Assembly: GCA_963675135.1 (NCBI GenBank)
Contig: OY776124.1
Coordinates: 7,237,001-7,301,000, forward strand
Reading direction: 5' to 3'
DNA length: 64,000 bases
Origin: Galeopsis tetrahit
Taxonomy: Eukaryota > Streptophyta > Magnoliopsida > Lamiales > Lamiaceae
The translations under genes and the position numbers were made by a program. Below the pieces are notes generated by a model. The model ran no database searches. It worked only from the letters and a program-made list of their open reading frames with translations, and was not told the DNA's origin. Every line of letters starts with the position of its first letter. Positions within the stretch are counted from its first letter, which is position 1. This document shows, piece after piece, positions 30,535 through 41,293 of the stretch.

Positions 30535-32650
30535 TTGAGTATATGGGGAAAACACCTTGCGTCGGTTTGGTTTGAGAAGAAGCGGAAGCTAGAGAGACAG
30601 ATTGATAATCTCAAAAAATGTACTGACCAAAACTCTCTCGAGCGGCTATGGGCGGTAAAAACAGAACTGAACTCCCTACTACTAAAGGAGGAAACTCACT
30701 GGAAGCAGAGATCGAAGATTTTTTGGCTTAGAGATGGAGACCTGAACACACGTTTCTTTCACCAAACGGCTACAGCAAGGAAGAAAACAAACCGTATCAA
30801 AGGCTTGTTAAACGATGATAATGTGTGGGTGGAAGAGCAAGGGGGTATTGAGGAGGTGGTCAGAGATTATTTTTCAGACTTGTTCACGGCATCCGAGAGT
30901 ATCTCAGACGTGGAACATGTTACACAGGCAATACGCCAAAGCATCACGGCAGACCAGAACATTATGCTAACAAAAGATTTCGCGGTCGAGGAATTCACAA
31001 CAGCAATATCGCAAATGCACAAAGACAAATCGCCGGGGCCTGATAGGTTTAACCCAGGGTTCTACCAGAAATTTTGGGATATCGTGGGGAAGGATCTATT
31101 TTCGGAAAGTATTGGGTGGCTTGAGAGGGGTAACTTCCCAGAAGGACTGAATGATACAAATGTTGTATTAATTCCAAAAATTGAGACCCCAAAAGCAATG
31201 AAGGACCTTAGGCCTATCTCGCTCTGCAACGTGGCCTATAAAATTATATCAAAAGTACTATGTAACAGGCTTAAAACGGTTCTTTCGGGTCTAATCGTTG
31301 AGGAGACGTCGACTTTTGTAGCAGGAAGAGCGATCCAAGACAACGTGGTAATCGCTTTTGAGACGTTGCATACAATGAAAAACAGACGCACGGGGAAAAT
31401 TGGTGAGGTGGCATTGAAGATTGACATTAGGAAGGCGTACGACCGCGTCGATTGGAGATTTTTGGAGAAGGTCCTGAGAAAAATGGGTTTTTGTGATAAA
31501 TGGATAGGGTGGATGAAGATGTGCGTAAGATCGGTCTCGTATAACTTCATAGTAAATGATGGAATGGTGGGCCCCATCCGGCCGGGGAGGGGGCTCCGTC
31601 AGGGCGACCCCCTGTCCCCGTACCTATTTATTATTTGTGCACAGGGGCTGTCCAGTTTGCTTCAAAGGGAGAATCGTCGAGGGTCTATTCTTGGTATCAA
31701 AATTTGTAGGGCGTCGCCAACAGTGTCGCATTTGTTATTTGCAGATGACAGACTGCTTTTTTACCGTGCTACAACGGAAGAGTGTACTACGATGAAAAAT
31801 ACCCTCAACCTTTACGAGAGGGCGTCAGGACAGGCAATCAACTATGATAAGTCGAGGATATTCTTTAGTAGAAATGTAGATGAAAGGAAGAGACAGGTAC
31901 TTTGTGAGATACTGGGAGTCCATGGGCTGCTGAACACAGGTAGGTACCTGGGGATGCCGTCACTCCTCGGGAAGAAGAAGGTAGAGATTTTCCGACACCT
32001 GCGTGATAGACTATGGGGGAAATTACAGGGATGGAGGGGTAAGAAATTATCCAAAGGGGGAAAGGAGGTCCTGATCAAGGCAGCGGCGCAAGCAATCCCG
32101 ACATATTGCATGAGTACGTTCTTATTACCTAACACTTTGGTGGATGAGCTCCAGCGGATGATGAACTCGTTTTGGTGGGGGCATTGGACGGACCCAAGAA
32201 AATGAGTAAAATGGGGGAGATGGGAGGCCCTATGTGCCACGAAACCAGCAGGGGGCTTGAACTTCCGGAACATGCATTTATTTAATGTTGCACTGGTGGG
32301 GAAGTTGTGCTGGAAACTGTTGGATAACCCAAACTCACTTATGAGTCGCATTTTAAAAGCACGTTATTACCCAAAAGGGGGTTTTCTCGAGGCGGGGTTA
32401 GGTGCTAACCCGAGTTTTATTTGGCGAGGGATCCATGACTGGACCATGAGGCTAGAGGTCTTGTAGCGCAGGGATTGAGGTGGAAAATCGGGAGCGGGAG
32501 ATCGGTGCGGATATGGGTGATCCATGGCTTAATCGGGAGAGTAATTATCGAATCTCTACGCCGACGGTCCCAACGTTTGAAGATATGGTGGTGGAGGATC
32601 TGTTCGAGCCTGGGACAAGAGCATGGAGTGCGGATCTTATCCGGGGAGTC
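30535..32650 (+). pseudogene. LINE ORF2 reverse transcriptase, broken at its 3' end
   Basis: Same frame as the endonuclease after one TAG. Non-LTR RT signatures: KDKSPGPD (31021-31044), LRPISLCNVAYKIISKVL, GRGLRQGDPLSPYLF and the active site FADD (31739-31750). An in-frame TGA at 32203-32205 is followed by WGRWEALCATKPAGGLNF and FNVALVGKLCWKLLDN, then a TAG at 32464 and a frameshift to WKIGSGRSVRIW. The frame meets the nested Copia at 32650 in IRGV and resumes beyond it at 37339 as FNEDDCKAIL. Confidence 0.92.
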
Positions 32651-32925
32651 TGTTGATATGCCTTGAATCACACACTTCGCTGAGTTGTTCGGGGGTCTCG
32701 CTGACCCCAACGGTATGCAGTATTGGGCTTTAAGCCCAATTTCGGTGTTTTATCTCAGTGCTATATATATGGTCTTTGAGATCTGTAATCTGTAACCCTA
32801 ATTAAGTAATAAAATCCGTTCTCCTCTCTGCCCGTGGACGTAGCCAATTCATTGGTGAACCACGTAAATCACTTGTCTTCTTTACGTTTCTTGTTCATGC
32901 TCTATAATCCTATTCTGTCACAACA
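32651..32925 (+). repeat. 5' LTR of the intact Copia
   Basis: 275 bp, TGTTGA...CAACA. Contains TATATATA near 32763, AATAAAA near 32808 and the GTGGACGTAG...GAACCACGTAAATC box at 32834-32870. It carries seven extra bases (ACCCCAA region) relative to the 3' LTR. Confidence 0.97.
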
Positions 32926-32928
32926 AAC

Positions 32929-32941
32929 TGGTATCAAGAGC
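32929..32941 (+). other. Primer-binding site of the intact Copia
   Basis: TGGTATCAAGAGC lies three bases after the LTR. It is one base longer than the classic TGGTATCAGAGC, a variant often seen in Copia elements. Confidence 0.85.
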
Positions 32942-33003
32942 CTGGTCGTTTCGATCAAGTTTTTTTTTTCCGCACTGTTAGGGTTTTTTGGAGCCGATCG
33001 AGA

Positions 33004-36000
33004 ATGTCTGCTTTCAACGTAAAGGTTGACAAATTCACCGGGAGAAATAGTTTTGGCCTATGGCAAATAAAGATGCGATCTCTGCTGAAGCAGCAGGGTT
33101 TGTGGGCGCCGCTATCAGGAAAACCTAAATCTGAGAATGTAAATGAAGAAGAGTGGAATACCCTAGAAGAAAAGGCCCACTCGACTATCATGCTATGTTT
33201 GTCTGACGATGTTATCATCGAGGTTGCGGATCAGGAAACTGCCGATGGTCTCTGGAAGAAGTTAGAGAGTCTCTACATGACAAAGTCTCTAACCAACAAA
33301 TTGCTTCTGAAGCAACGTCTGTTCCGTTTACGAATGCAGGAAGGTACATCTCTTCGGGATCATCTAGATAAATTAAATAAAATTTTACTAGATTTGCGTA
33401 ATATTGATGTTAAAGTAGAAGATGAGGACGCTGCTTTAATTCTGTTAGTATCTTTGCCTGAATCGTATGAGAATTTTGTTGAATCGTTCATTACTGGGAA
33501 AGATACTCTGTCTCTGGAAGATGTTCGATCTGCTCTCCACAGCAGAGAAGACCGTCAACAGGCAACTGGCTCGGCCACAGAAAATCAGGCATCGGGGCTG
33601 TATGTTACGGGTAAGGGACAAAAGAAATCTGGGAAGAAAACTGGGAAGCCGAATCAGAAAGGTTCAAAAGGTCCTAAACCCGATGACATCTGCAATTACT
33701 GTAAAGAACCAGGGCACTGGAAGAATGATTGTCCTAAGAAGAAGAGGAAGCAGGAGAAGAAAGATGGTGTCGGCGGTTCTGCAGCTGTTGCAGAAACTGA
33801 TACAAATTCTGAAGATGATCTGGCCTTGGTTGTAGCTGGACAGTCACATCGTAATGATGTGTGGGTTCTTGATTCTGGGGCATCATACCACATTTGTCCT
33901 AACAGGGAGTTCTTCTCGACCTATGAGCAGATAGATGGAGGAAATGTTACCATGGCTAACAGTGCTGCCTGCAAGGTGGTTGGGATTGGCTCAGTCAGGA
34001 TACGGACACATGATGGGGTATTCTGCACCTTGGATGAAGTCAGGCATGTTCCACAGATGACGAAGAATCTGATATCATTGAGTCTCCTTGACAGCAAGGG
34101 TTTCAGTTTCAAAGGTGAAGGTGGAGTTATGTATGTTTGTCAAGGTTCAAAGGTGGTTCTGACAGGCTTGAAACGTGGTACCTTATATTATCTGCGAGGT
34201 TCCACTGTGACAGGTTCTGCTAACGTTGCATCATCTGAGGTTCAGACCATGGATATGACCAGGTTGTGGCATATGAGGCTCGGTCATATGGGAGAAAGAG
34301 GGATGCAGATTTTGTCAAAGCGGGATCTTCTTTCTGGGCATAAAGTGCAGAGTCTTGAATTCTGCGAACATTGTGTATTTGGGAAGCTTCATCGCAGCAA
34401 GTTCCCAAAGAAGGCAGTTCATCAGACCAAGGGGACTCTTGACTACATTCATATGGATTGTTGGGGTCCGTCACGTGTTGAGTCTATTGGAGGCCACAGA
34501 TATTTTGTGTCTATGATTAATGACTACTCAAGGATGACTTGGGTAATTATGATGAAACACAAAAGTGAAGCTTTCAAGAAATTTAAGCAGTGGAAGGCGT
34601 TGGTAGAAAATCAGACTGGGAAGAAGATCAAGAGACTACGAACTGATAATGGCCTGGAGTTCTGTTCGTCTGAGTTCAATGAGTTCTGCAAGGATGCAGG
34701 GATTGCTCGACACCACACTATCCGACATACACCGCAGCAGAATGGTGTGGCAGAGCGCATGAATCAGACATTGCTGGAGAGAGCGAGATGCATGCTCTCG
34801 AATGCTGGTTTGGCTAGAAAGTTCTGGGCAGAAGCAGTAAACACGGCATGCTATCTGATCAACCGTGGTCCACACACTGGCATTGCTTGCCAGACACCTT
34901 ATGAGGTATGGTCTAATAAACTTGCAGATTATTCTTTGTTGAAGGTTTTTGGCTGTACTGTTTACTATCATGTTAGTGAGGGTAAATTAGAACCAAGAGC
35001 TAAGAAGGGTATATTTGTTGGTTTCGGGGATGGAGTTAAGGGATATAGAATCTGGTCACCTTCAGAGAATAGAGTTATATTCAGTAGGAATGTGATTTTT
35101 TATGAGAATTCTATGCTTAACCCCATTGTGAAGCCTGTTTGTACAGAAAATTGTAGTAATGTTAAACAGGTGGAGCTGCAAGTCACTCTCGATGAGAGTA
35201 AATCACAACTCCAAGGTGGAGAAGATCAACATACTACTGCTGAAAGTACAAGTTCTGATGTTCATCCAGAAGCTCGTCAAACAAGCATAGTTGTTGATAG
35301 AGCTAGGAGAACAGGCGTGAAGCCTCCCGTGCGGTACGGTTTTGAGGATATGGTGACTTATGCATTACAAGTCGCTGACGAGGTGGAAGAGGAAGAACCA
35401 TCTGTAGGTGAACTATTCACCTACAGAGAGGCTGTTTCATGCAGTGAGTCGGCCCTATGGCTCGCTGCAATGAGAGAAGAGATGGAATCACTTGCCAAGA
35501 ATGAGACTTGGGAGCTAGTCAAACGGCCTAAGGAGAGGAAGATTGTTACTTGCAAATGGATATTCAAGAGGAAGGAAGAAACCACACCTGGTGAGGGTGT
35601 GAGATACAAAGCTCGGCTAGTTGCAAGAGGGTTCACACAGAAGGAGGGGGTTGATTATAATGAGACATTCTCACCAGTGGTCAGACACACTTCCATCAGA
35701 GTGTTACTAGCAATGGTGGCACATCAGGATTTAGAACTTGAGCAACTAGATGTGAAGACAGCTTTTCTACATGGAAAGCTTGAAGATGATATCTACATGA
35801 CTCAGCCAGAGGGGTTCCAGGTTCCGGGGAAGGAAGATTATGTTTGCAAGTTGATGAGGTCTCTATATGGACTAAAGCAGTCTCCAAGGCAGTGGTATAA
35901 GAGGTTTGATAGTTACATGATCCAGTTGGGATACAACAGGAGTCCGTATGATTGTTGTGTGTATCACAATAAAGCTGATGATGGTTCCATGATCTATCTC

Positions 36001-36966
36001 GTCATGTATGTGGATGATATGCTCATAGCTGCGAAGTCCAAGTCTGATATTCAGAAGTTGAAGGATCTGCTCAGTGCTGAGTTCGATATGAAGGATTTGG
36101 GTGCTGCCAAGAAAATTTTGGGAATGGAGATATATAGGGAAAGAGAGAAGAAGAAGCTTTTCTTGTCACAGAAGAGTTACATTCAGAAGATCTTGTCTAG
36201 ATTTGGCATGTCTACCGCCAAGCCTATTGATACTCCAAGTGCTACAAATATTCACTTATCCACTGATTATGCACCAAAAACTGTAGCTGAGAAGGTGTAC
36301 ATGTCTCGAGTCCCATACTCTAATGCAGTAGGGAGTTTGATGTATGCTATGGTCTGCACTAGACCAGATCTTGCACATGCTGTTAGTGTTGTCAGCAGGT
36401 TCATGGGACAACCTGGAAAGGAGCATTGGCAAGCTGTGAAGAGGATTTTTCGTTATCTCAGAGGTACGTCTGATGTTGGTCTCACTTATGGAGGTGATGC
36501 TCACGTTTCTGTGACTGGTTATTCTGATTCTGACTATGCTGGAGATGTTGATAGTAGAAGATCTATGACTGGTTATGTTTTCACTCTTTGTGGTTCTGTT
36601 GTTAGTTGGAAGGCAACTCTGCAGGCTACAGTCACTTTGTCTACAACTGAAGCAGAGTATATGGCACTGACAGAAGCTGCTAAAGAGGGAGTTTGGTTGA
36701 AAGGGCTTGTAGGTGATCTTGGTCTACATCATGATCAAGTTATTGTATTCTGTGACAGTCTGAGTGCAATCTGTTTGACCAAGGATCAGGTCCATCATGA
36801 GAGGACCAAGCATATTGATGTGAGGTATCATTTTCTGAGGAATGAGCAGAGAATCAAGGTGATGAAAGTAGGTACTGCTGATAATCCTGCTGACATGTTC
36901 ACCAAGCCGGTCCCACATAGCAAGTTTCGACATTATTTGAACTTGCTAAATGTTACAAGCTGTTAG
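33004..36966 (+). CDS. gag-pol: Full Copia gag-pol polyprotein, 1320 aa
   Basis: One uninterrupted frame. Gag (residues 1-220; FTGRNSFGLWQIKMRSLLKQ, UBN2 type), zinc knuckle CNYCKEPGHWKNDC (230-243), protease DSGASYHIC (290-298), integrase zinc finger (HMRLGHMG ... CEHCVFGK, about 423-460), integrase core (HMDCWGP, RTDNGLEF, NGVAERMN), reverse transcriptase with YVDDM near residue 1002, and RNase H (TLSTTEAEYMAL, VFCDSLSAI, HIDVRYHF). Length and order match Tnt1-type elements, whose polyprotein is about 1,330 residues. All catalytic motifs are present. The start is the first ATG after the primer-binding site. Expression is probably from the LTR and likely silenced by the host unless stressed (family knowledge). 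Confidence 0.95.
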   Translation: MSAFNVKVDKFTGRNSFGLWQIKMRSLLKQQGLWAPLSGKPKSENVNEEEWNTLEEKAHSTIMLCLSDDVIIEVADQETADGLWKKLESLYMTKSLTNKLLLKQRLFRLRMQEGTSLRDHLDKLNKILLDLRNIDVKVEDEDAALILLVSLPESYENFVESFITGKDTLSLEDVRSALHSREDRQQATGSATENQASGLYVTGKGQKKSGKKTGKPNQKGSKGPKPDDICNYCKEPGHWKNDCPKKKRKQEKKDGVGGSAAVAETDTNSEDDLALVVAGQSHRNDVWVLDSGASYHICPNREFFSTYEQIDGGNVTMANSAACKVVGIGSVRIRTHDGVFCTLDEVRHVPQMTKNLISLSLLDSKGFSFKGEGGVMYVCQGSKVVLTGLKRGTLYYLRGSTVTGSANVASSEVQTMDMTRLWHMRLGHMGERGMQILSKRDLLSGHKVQSLEFCEHCVFGKLHRSKFPKKAVHQTKGTLDYIHMDCWGPSRVESIGGHRYFVSMINDYSRMTWVIMMKHKSEAFKKFKQWKALVENQTGKKIKRLRTDNGLEFCSSEFNEFCKDAGIARHHTIRHTPQQNGVAERMNQTLLERARCMLSNAGLARKFWAEAVNTACYLINRGPHTGIACQTPYEVWSNKLADYSLLKVFGCTVYYHVSEGKLEPRAKKGIFVGFGDGVKGYRIWSPSENRVIFSRNVIFYENSMLNPIVKPVCTENCSNVKQVELQVTLDESKSQLQGGEDQHTTAESTSSDVHPEARQTSIVVDRARRTGVKPPVRYGFEDMVTYALQVADEVEEEEPSVGELFTYREAVSCSESALWLAAMREEMESLAKNETWELVKRPKERKIVTCKWIFKRKEETTPGEGVRYKARLVARGFTQKEGVDYNETFSPVVRHTSIRVLLAMVAHQDLELEQLDVKTAFLHGKLEDDIYMTQPEGFQVPGKEDYVCKLMRSLYGLKQSPRQWYKRFDSYMIQLGYNRSPYDCCVYHNKADDGSMIYLVMYVDDMLIAAKSKSDIQKLKDLLSAEFDMKDLGAAKKILGMEIYREREKKKLFLSQKSYIQKILSRFGMSTAKPIDTPSATNIHLSTDYAPKTVAEKVYMSRVPYSNAVGSLMYAMVCTRPDLAHAVSVVSRFMGQPGKEHWQAVKRIFRYLRGTSDVGLTYGGDAHVSVTGYSDSDYAGDVDSRRSMTGYVFTLCGSVVSWKATLQATVTLSTTEAEYMALTEAAKEGVWLKGLVGDLGLHHDQVIVFCDSLSAICLTKDQVHHERTKHIDVRYHFLRNEQRIKVMKVGTADNPADMFTKPVPHSKFRHYLNLLNVTSC

Positions 36967-37050
36967 TTGCCCAAGGAGGGCAAATCTGAGGCAGAAAGGA
37001 GGAGTCTGTTCATCTGGCATTGTAATGATGCATCTGCAAGGAAGATTCAA

Positions 37051-37065
37051 GTCAAGGTGGAGATT
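37051..37065 (+). other. Polypurine tract of the intact Copia
   Basis: AAGGTGGAGATT lies directly before the 3' LTR, 85 bp after the polyprotein stop. Confidence 0.75.
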
Positions 37066-37333
37066 TGTTGATATGCCTTGAATCACACACTTCGCTGAGT
37101 TGTTCGGGGGTCTCGCTGCGGTATGCAGTATTGGGCTTTAAGCCCAATTTCGGTGTTTTATCTCAGTGCTATATATATGGTCTTTGAGATCTGTAATCTG
37201 TAACCCTAATTAAGTAATAAAATCCGTTCTCCTCTCTGCCCGTGGACGTAGCCAATTCATTGGTGAACCACGTAAATCACTTGTCTTCTTTACGTTTCTT
37301 GTTCATGCTCTATAATCCTATTCTGTCACAACA
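37066..37333 (+). repeat. 3' LTR of the intact Copia
   Basis: 268 bp, identical to the 5' LTR apart from the 7-bp indel. Confidence 0.97.
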
Positions 37334-37338
37334 GAGTC

Positions 37339-38373
37339 TTCAACGAGGATGACTGCAAGGCAATTCTGCGCACAACCCCGGCACCGGAAGGGTATGATGA
37401 CCGTATGATCTGGCACCCCTCCCCTGATGGGAGATACACAGTAAAGAGTGCATATAAACTGGCGGCTAAGATGGTGGGTCTTGCTGATCGGGAAGACGAG
37501 GCTGCATGGGTGGATATCTGGAGGTCGGCGGTGCCCCCGAAGGTGAAAATATTTTTCTGGAAGATGTGTAAAGGGTGGATTGCTACTAGAGAAGCTCTAC
37601 GTCGACGGGGCTTAGAGATCCCCTCGGATTGTCCCAGCTGCCAGGGCTCAACCGAAACTCTATGGCACCTGTTTGTGATGTGTGGATTCGCGAAAAGAAG
37701 TTGGGAGTGTCTGGGGTTAATCACGGTTATTGAGGAAGAGGTGGAGAACGCGGAAGGCCATGATCATTTATTCCTGGGGCTGGTCAGGAAGCTGGACGAG
37801 CCGAGAAGGGAGAGACTCATTATGGGGGCATGGTAGATATGGCAGCACCAGAATAGGGTCGTGTGGAAAGAGGAAGACTGCACAGCGGCTGTGTCGACCT
37901 TCCGAGCAATGTCATACCTTGCGGAGTGGAAATGAGCAAAAAAGCCAACCTCCAAACCCCAAGATGAAGCATGATGTGTCAAATGGCACAAACCAAGACA
38001 GGGGTGGATAAAGATAAATGTTGATGCGGGTTTCTTTGAAGCCACGATGGAAACGGGCATCGGGATGGTGGCGTGGAATGCGGATGGAGGTTACATTGCA
38101 GGACGAACAAAAGTGAGGAATGGTCTAATGGAGGTGGATGAAGGGGAAGCATGGGGGGTCGTAGAAGCAATTAGATGGGCAGTGGAGATGGGTGTCGACA
38201 GGACTGTGATTGAAATGGACGCTACACGGGTGTTTGACGCCATTAGGAGTCGAAGTACTATCCAATCGACCTTTGGAAATTATGTGGATGTGGCAAGGAG
38301 TTTGCTGGTGAACCGCCCGTTGTGGGACATTAGTGTGGTTAGACGTAGCGCTAATAGCGCATTATTTTGCTAG
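37339..38373 (+). pseudogene. LINE ORF2 C-terminus: zf-RVT and RNase H
   Basis: Resumes the RT frame after the Copia. The zf-RVT region has YTVKSAYKLA, VPPKVKIFFWKMCKGWI and CPSCQGSTETLWHLFVMC. After a TAG near 37834 and frameshifts, an RNase H-like domain follows: INVDAGFFE (first Asp), DEGEAWGVVEAIRWA (Glu), IEMDATRVFDAI (second Asp). It ends in a TAG at 38371. An RNase H at the ORF2 end is usual in plant L1 clades. Confidence 0.88.
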
Positions 38374-38485
38374 GAATTCTCAGTTTTTCGAGAGTCCTCA
38401 TGGTTGGAATGAGCCTCCAGATTTTGTGGATGGCCTTCTCGATTCTTATTGTTTAACTTGCGAATAAAAGAAAGTCTGCTTGCTT

Positions 38486-38499
38486 TAAAAAAAAAAAAA
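38486..38499 (+). other. LINE poly-A tail
   Basis: A run of 13 or 14 A marks the LINE 3' terminus, preceded by CGAATAAAAG (possible polyadenylation signal AATAAA at 38463). The last A bases also belong to the target duplication. Confidence 0.85.
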
Positions 38500-38512
38500 G
38501 ATAAAATCAAAT

Positions 38513-39850
38513 CAATTGTCCTCAATTCTAGAAATTAAATTACAAAAAAAAAAAAAAAATTAATTGTAAAAATGTGAACCCTTGTTTAAATAAGATATTA
38601 AAAAGATAAAATTATTTGTAATTTTATTAAAAATTGATTGATAAAAAGAATCAATATAATACAAACTCACAATTATTGCAAGAGAAAGAGATGGAAAATA
38701 GTGGAATGATGTGAAGCAAACAAATGATTTAAATCTATATTTTATAGTAGAAATTATAATTTGAATGTACGATAATTAAGGTGGAAGGTGGAGGAAAATT
38801 TTAAATTTGAATATTCAAAATTGAATTTGTTAAACAAATTCAAATTTGAATATTGAAAATTGGATTTTTTTTTTTTAAATTTCTAGAAGTTCTACCTGCA
38901 AATATATTTAGATTTAATATTTAATTTAATAAATTATAATATTAAGATTTATTAAATTATGTACGTATTCTATTTAATAAATTTAATATTATACATTATA
39001 ATATTAAGATTTATTAAATTATGTACGTATTCTATTTAATAAATTTAATATTATAATATTAAATAGAGATTTAATAAATTATAATATATTACATGATATT
39101 AAAATTTAATATTTAATATTTAATATAAAAATAACTAATTTATATTTATAAAATTTATTATTAAATACAAAATAACTAATTTATATGTATATATTTTATT
39201 ATTCAAATTAATATTGAAGTTTTTAAAATCTTTCTAGTAGTTTTGGCACAAATATATTTAATTTAATATAAAAATAACTAATTTATATTTATAAATTTTA
39301 TTGTTTAAATTAATATTGAATTGATTATTCAAAATTTTATTTCATTTAAATTTTAATATTTAAATTGCGCATTCAAAATATGAGATTAAAAAATGTACGG
39401 TTAAGATTAATGATTAAGATTAATAAAAAAATTAATAAAAAGTGAAATTAATGAGAAAAAAGAGATTTTGAAATGATAAAATTTAAGAAAAAATAGATTG
39501 GGATAGACCAGTTATTTTGCAACACGTGGCTCTTCAAATGTTTGCAAATATATGATATATTAAGATTTTAATAGTTAGTCTTGGCCCTTTATAATATATT
39601 TTTACTAGTCCAACAATTAAACTTGGGCCAGAAAAGAAAAATATATATTTAAATTAAAAAAAAAAACTAGGTGCCGCTTGGGCGGCGATTAGGCGGCGCC
39701 TAGGCGCTAGGTGACTAAAAACGTCTGTTTATCGATTTCTGACTTCCGACTTCTGCAACACTAACTAATTATTATTAAAAAAAATTACAATATAATTTCT
39801 AATCTCGATAATCACGCTAATTAAGTCACCTTCCAAAATTCAAATGATTC
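38513..39850. other. AT-rich region without gene; short direct repeats and a GC-rich tract
   Basis: A 55-60-bp unit (AATATTAAGATTTATTAAAT, then TATGTACGTATTCTATTTAA) occurs twice at 38937-39060. AAAATAACTAATTTATAT-type words recur three or four times at 39125-39300. A GC-rich block with GGCGGCGATTAGGCGGCGCC (39680-39705) resembles 19555-19695. No gene. Confidence 0.55.
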
Positions 39851-39853
39851 TTA

Positions 39854-40182
39854 CTCCCTCCATCTTTTAATAAGTGTCATTTTAGTTTTTTTCAACAAAT
39901 TAAGATTATAAATTGTGGTCGATATCACCCTTCATTAATTATAACTAATTTTAATATATAAATTTTGTTTTATAAAGAATGTAGTTAAGAATGTAGCTAG
40001 TATTCATAAACCAAATTAATTTTGGTATAAACAATTTTTGTGGAATTTATTAATGAAAAATATTTATGGTAAGTGAATAAGGATAAAATAGTCAAAATTA
40101 AAGAAAAAACCATAGAATGACACTTATTTTAAAATTAGTTAAAAAGTCAAAGTGACACTTAATTATTAAAAAACGGAGGGAG
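39854..40182. mobile_element. Stowaway-like MITE, 329 bp
   Basis: Ends CTCCCTCC(A)T...(C)GGAGGGAG form inverted repeats extending through AAGTGTCA. Flanking TA dinucleotides (39852-39853 and 40183-40184) fit the TA target of Tc1/mariner elements. Confidence 0.8.
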
Positions 40183-40215
40183 TAAAAAGCAAGATCCCAA
40201 TTAATTAGCTACATA

Positions 40216-40509
40216 CTCCCTCCGATCCAAAAAGTTTGTCGAATTTGGACTTTAAATTTGTTTCAAAAAGTTTGTCGTTTTTCCTAATTTTACCAATGAT
40301 CTCCCTAAATTGCCCCTATTCTTTTGGAAATATATTAATTACGATTTTTTTTAGAGAGGTAAAAAAATGGTGAAAAATGAAGGTGGAAAAATAAAAGGAA
40401 AAAGAGAAGAAAGGGGAAGAAAATAATGAGGGGTAAATTTGTCAAAAAAATATGTTCCTTAATTTTATACAAAATGAGAAATGCGACAAACTTTATGAAA
40501 CGGAGGGAG
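40216..40509. mobile_element. Second Stowaway-like MITE, 294 bp
   Basis: Ends CTCCCTCCG...CGGAGGGAG, with inner inverted AAAGTTTGTCG / CGACAAACTTT. TA duplication at 40214-40215 and 40510-40511. It lies only 33 bp from the previous MITE but differs in its inner sequence. Confidence 0.82.
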
Positions 40510-40599
40510 TATCAATTTTCAAATTTTCATAGACATTCACTAGTAATTAGGAATGCCTTATACAGAATATTTGAAATATGAAATATCACATTATGCGTA

Positions 40600-40665
40600 T
40601 GCGTAACAGTTATTTACAATTCTCATGTATGCATAACAGTTATTTACAATTCTCATGTATGCAGA
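40600..40665 (+). repeat. Tandem 33-bp duplication
   Basis: GTAACAGTTATTTACAATTC, followed by TCATGTATGCATAA, is repeated almost exactly, with a third partial TAGTTATTTACAATCTGCAT at 40730. Confidence 0.7.
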
Positions 40666-41129
40666 ATAATGTTAATAATATTTTTTTTCAATACTCTACT
40701 TTTTTGCATATAAGAATGATGTTTATGCATACTAGTTATTTACAATCTGCATATACCTATCTCTTCTTTAAATCTATTTTACTTAAAAATTATTAATCTT
40801 TTATTATGATCAACAAATTCGAACATTCTGTATATTTCTTTACACATTTTAAAATTAGAATTTGATGCATAAAAATTCCACCCAACATGAATTAGAAACT
40901 CAGGAACACAAATCCATCAAAATAGCTAAACAAATGCACCCACAAAAATCACAAAAACCAAACAAAAACAATTACATACCCTAATGCTTTCCTCATTGAA
41001 GATGTGACTGTCATGAATTAAACTATTCCTCCCGTCTATTTGGGTTTGAGACTTTAAGTTGCTTTCTGGAGCTCTAGAAGCCAGCGTATTTCTAGTCAAG
41101 TGGTCTTTACAATTTTTAAGTTTTGAAAT

Positions 41130-41293
41130 TACACCGAAGGAGGGGGCCACAGGCAGCCGCTGTCACACGCAGCGACGCCTGCAAACGGATCGCTAGGGAA
41201 GGTAGACGGAAGGGGTGGCCATTCCAGCGCTATATGTGTCGGTCAAGTCGGCCCGAGCACAAACTGTGGATCTGCCCGGTTGAGAATGGAAGC
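41130..41293. other. GC-rich unassigned fragment
   Basis: A GC-rich segment (frame 41123-41317) abuts the LTR at 41294. No frame gives a recognisable domain. It may be gene- or element-derived target sequence of the LTR insertion. Confidence 0.35.

Larger units (their letters stand above)
32651..37333 (+). mobile_element. Complete, apparently intact Copia (Tnt1/Tork-like), 4683 bp, TSD GAGTC
   Basis: LTRs of 275 bp (32651-32925) and 268 bp (37066-37333) are identical except for one 7-bp indel. Flanking GAGTC occurs at 32646-32650 and 37334-37338. The primer-binding site, polypurine tract and a single unbroken 1320-codon frame are all present, so this is a very recent insertion and a candidate autonomous element. 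It sits inside the RT-to-zinc-finger interval of a LINE. Confidence 0.97.
28661..38494 (+). mobile_element. 5'-truncated L1-type LINE with nested Copia
   Basis: The host sequence AAAAAGATAAAATCAAAT is present at 28643-28660 and again at 38495-38512, after a poly-A tail (first A near 38486), giving a target duplication of about 14-18 bp. Between them are ORF1 (truncated at its start), endonuclease, RT, zinc-finger and RNase H segments in L1 order. A 4.7-kb Copia plus 5-bp TSD interrupts it, leaving a LINE of about 5.1 kb. Multiple stops and frameshifts make it inactive. Confidence 0.93.
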
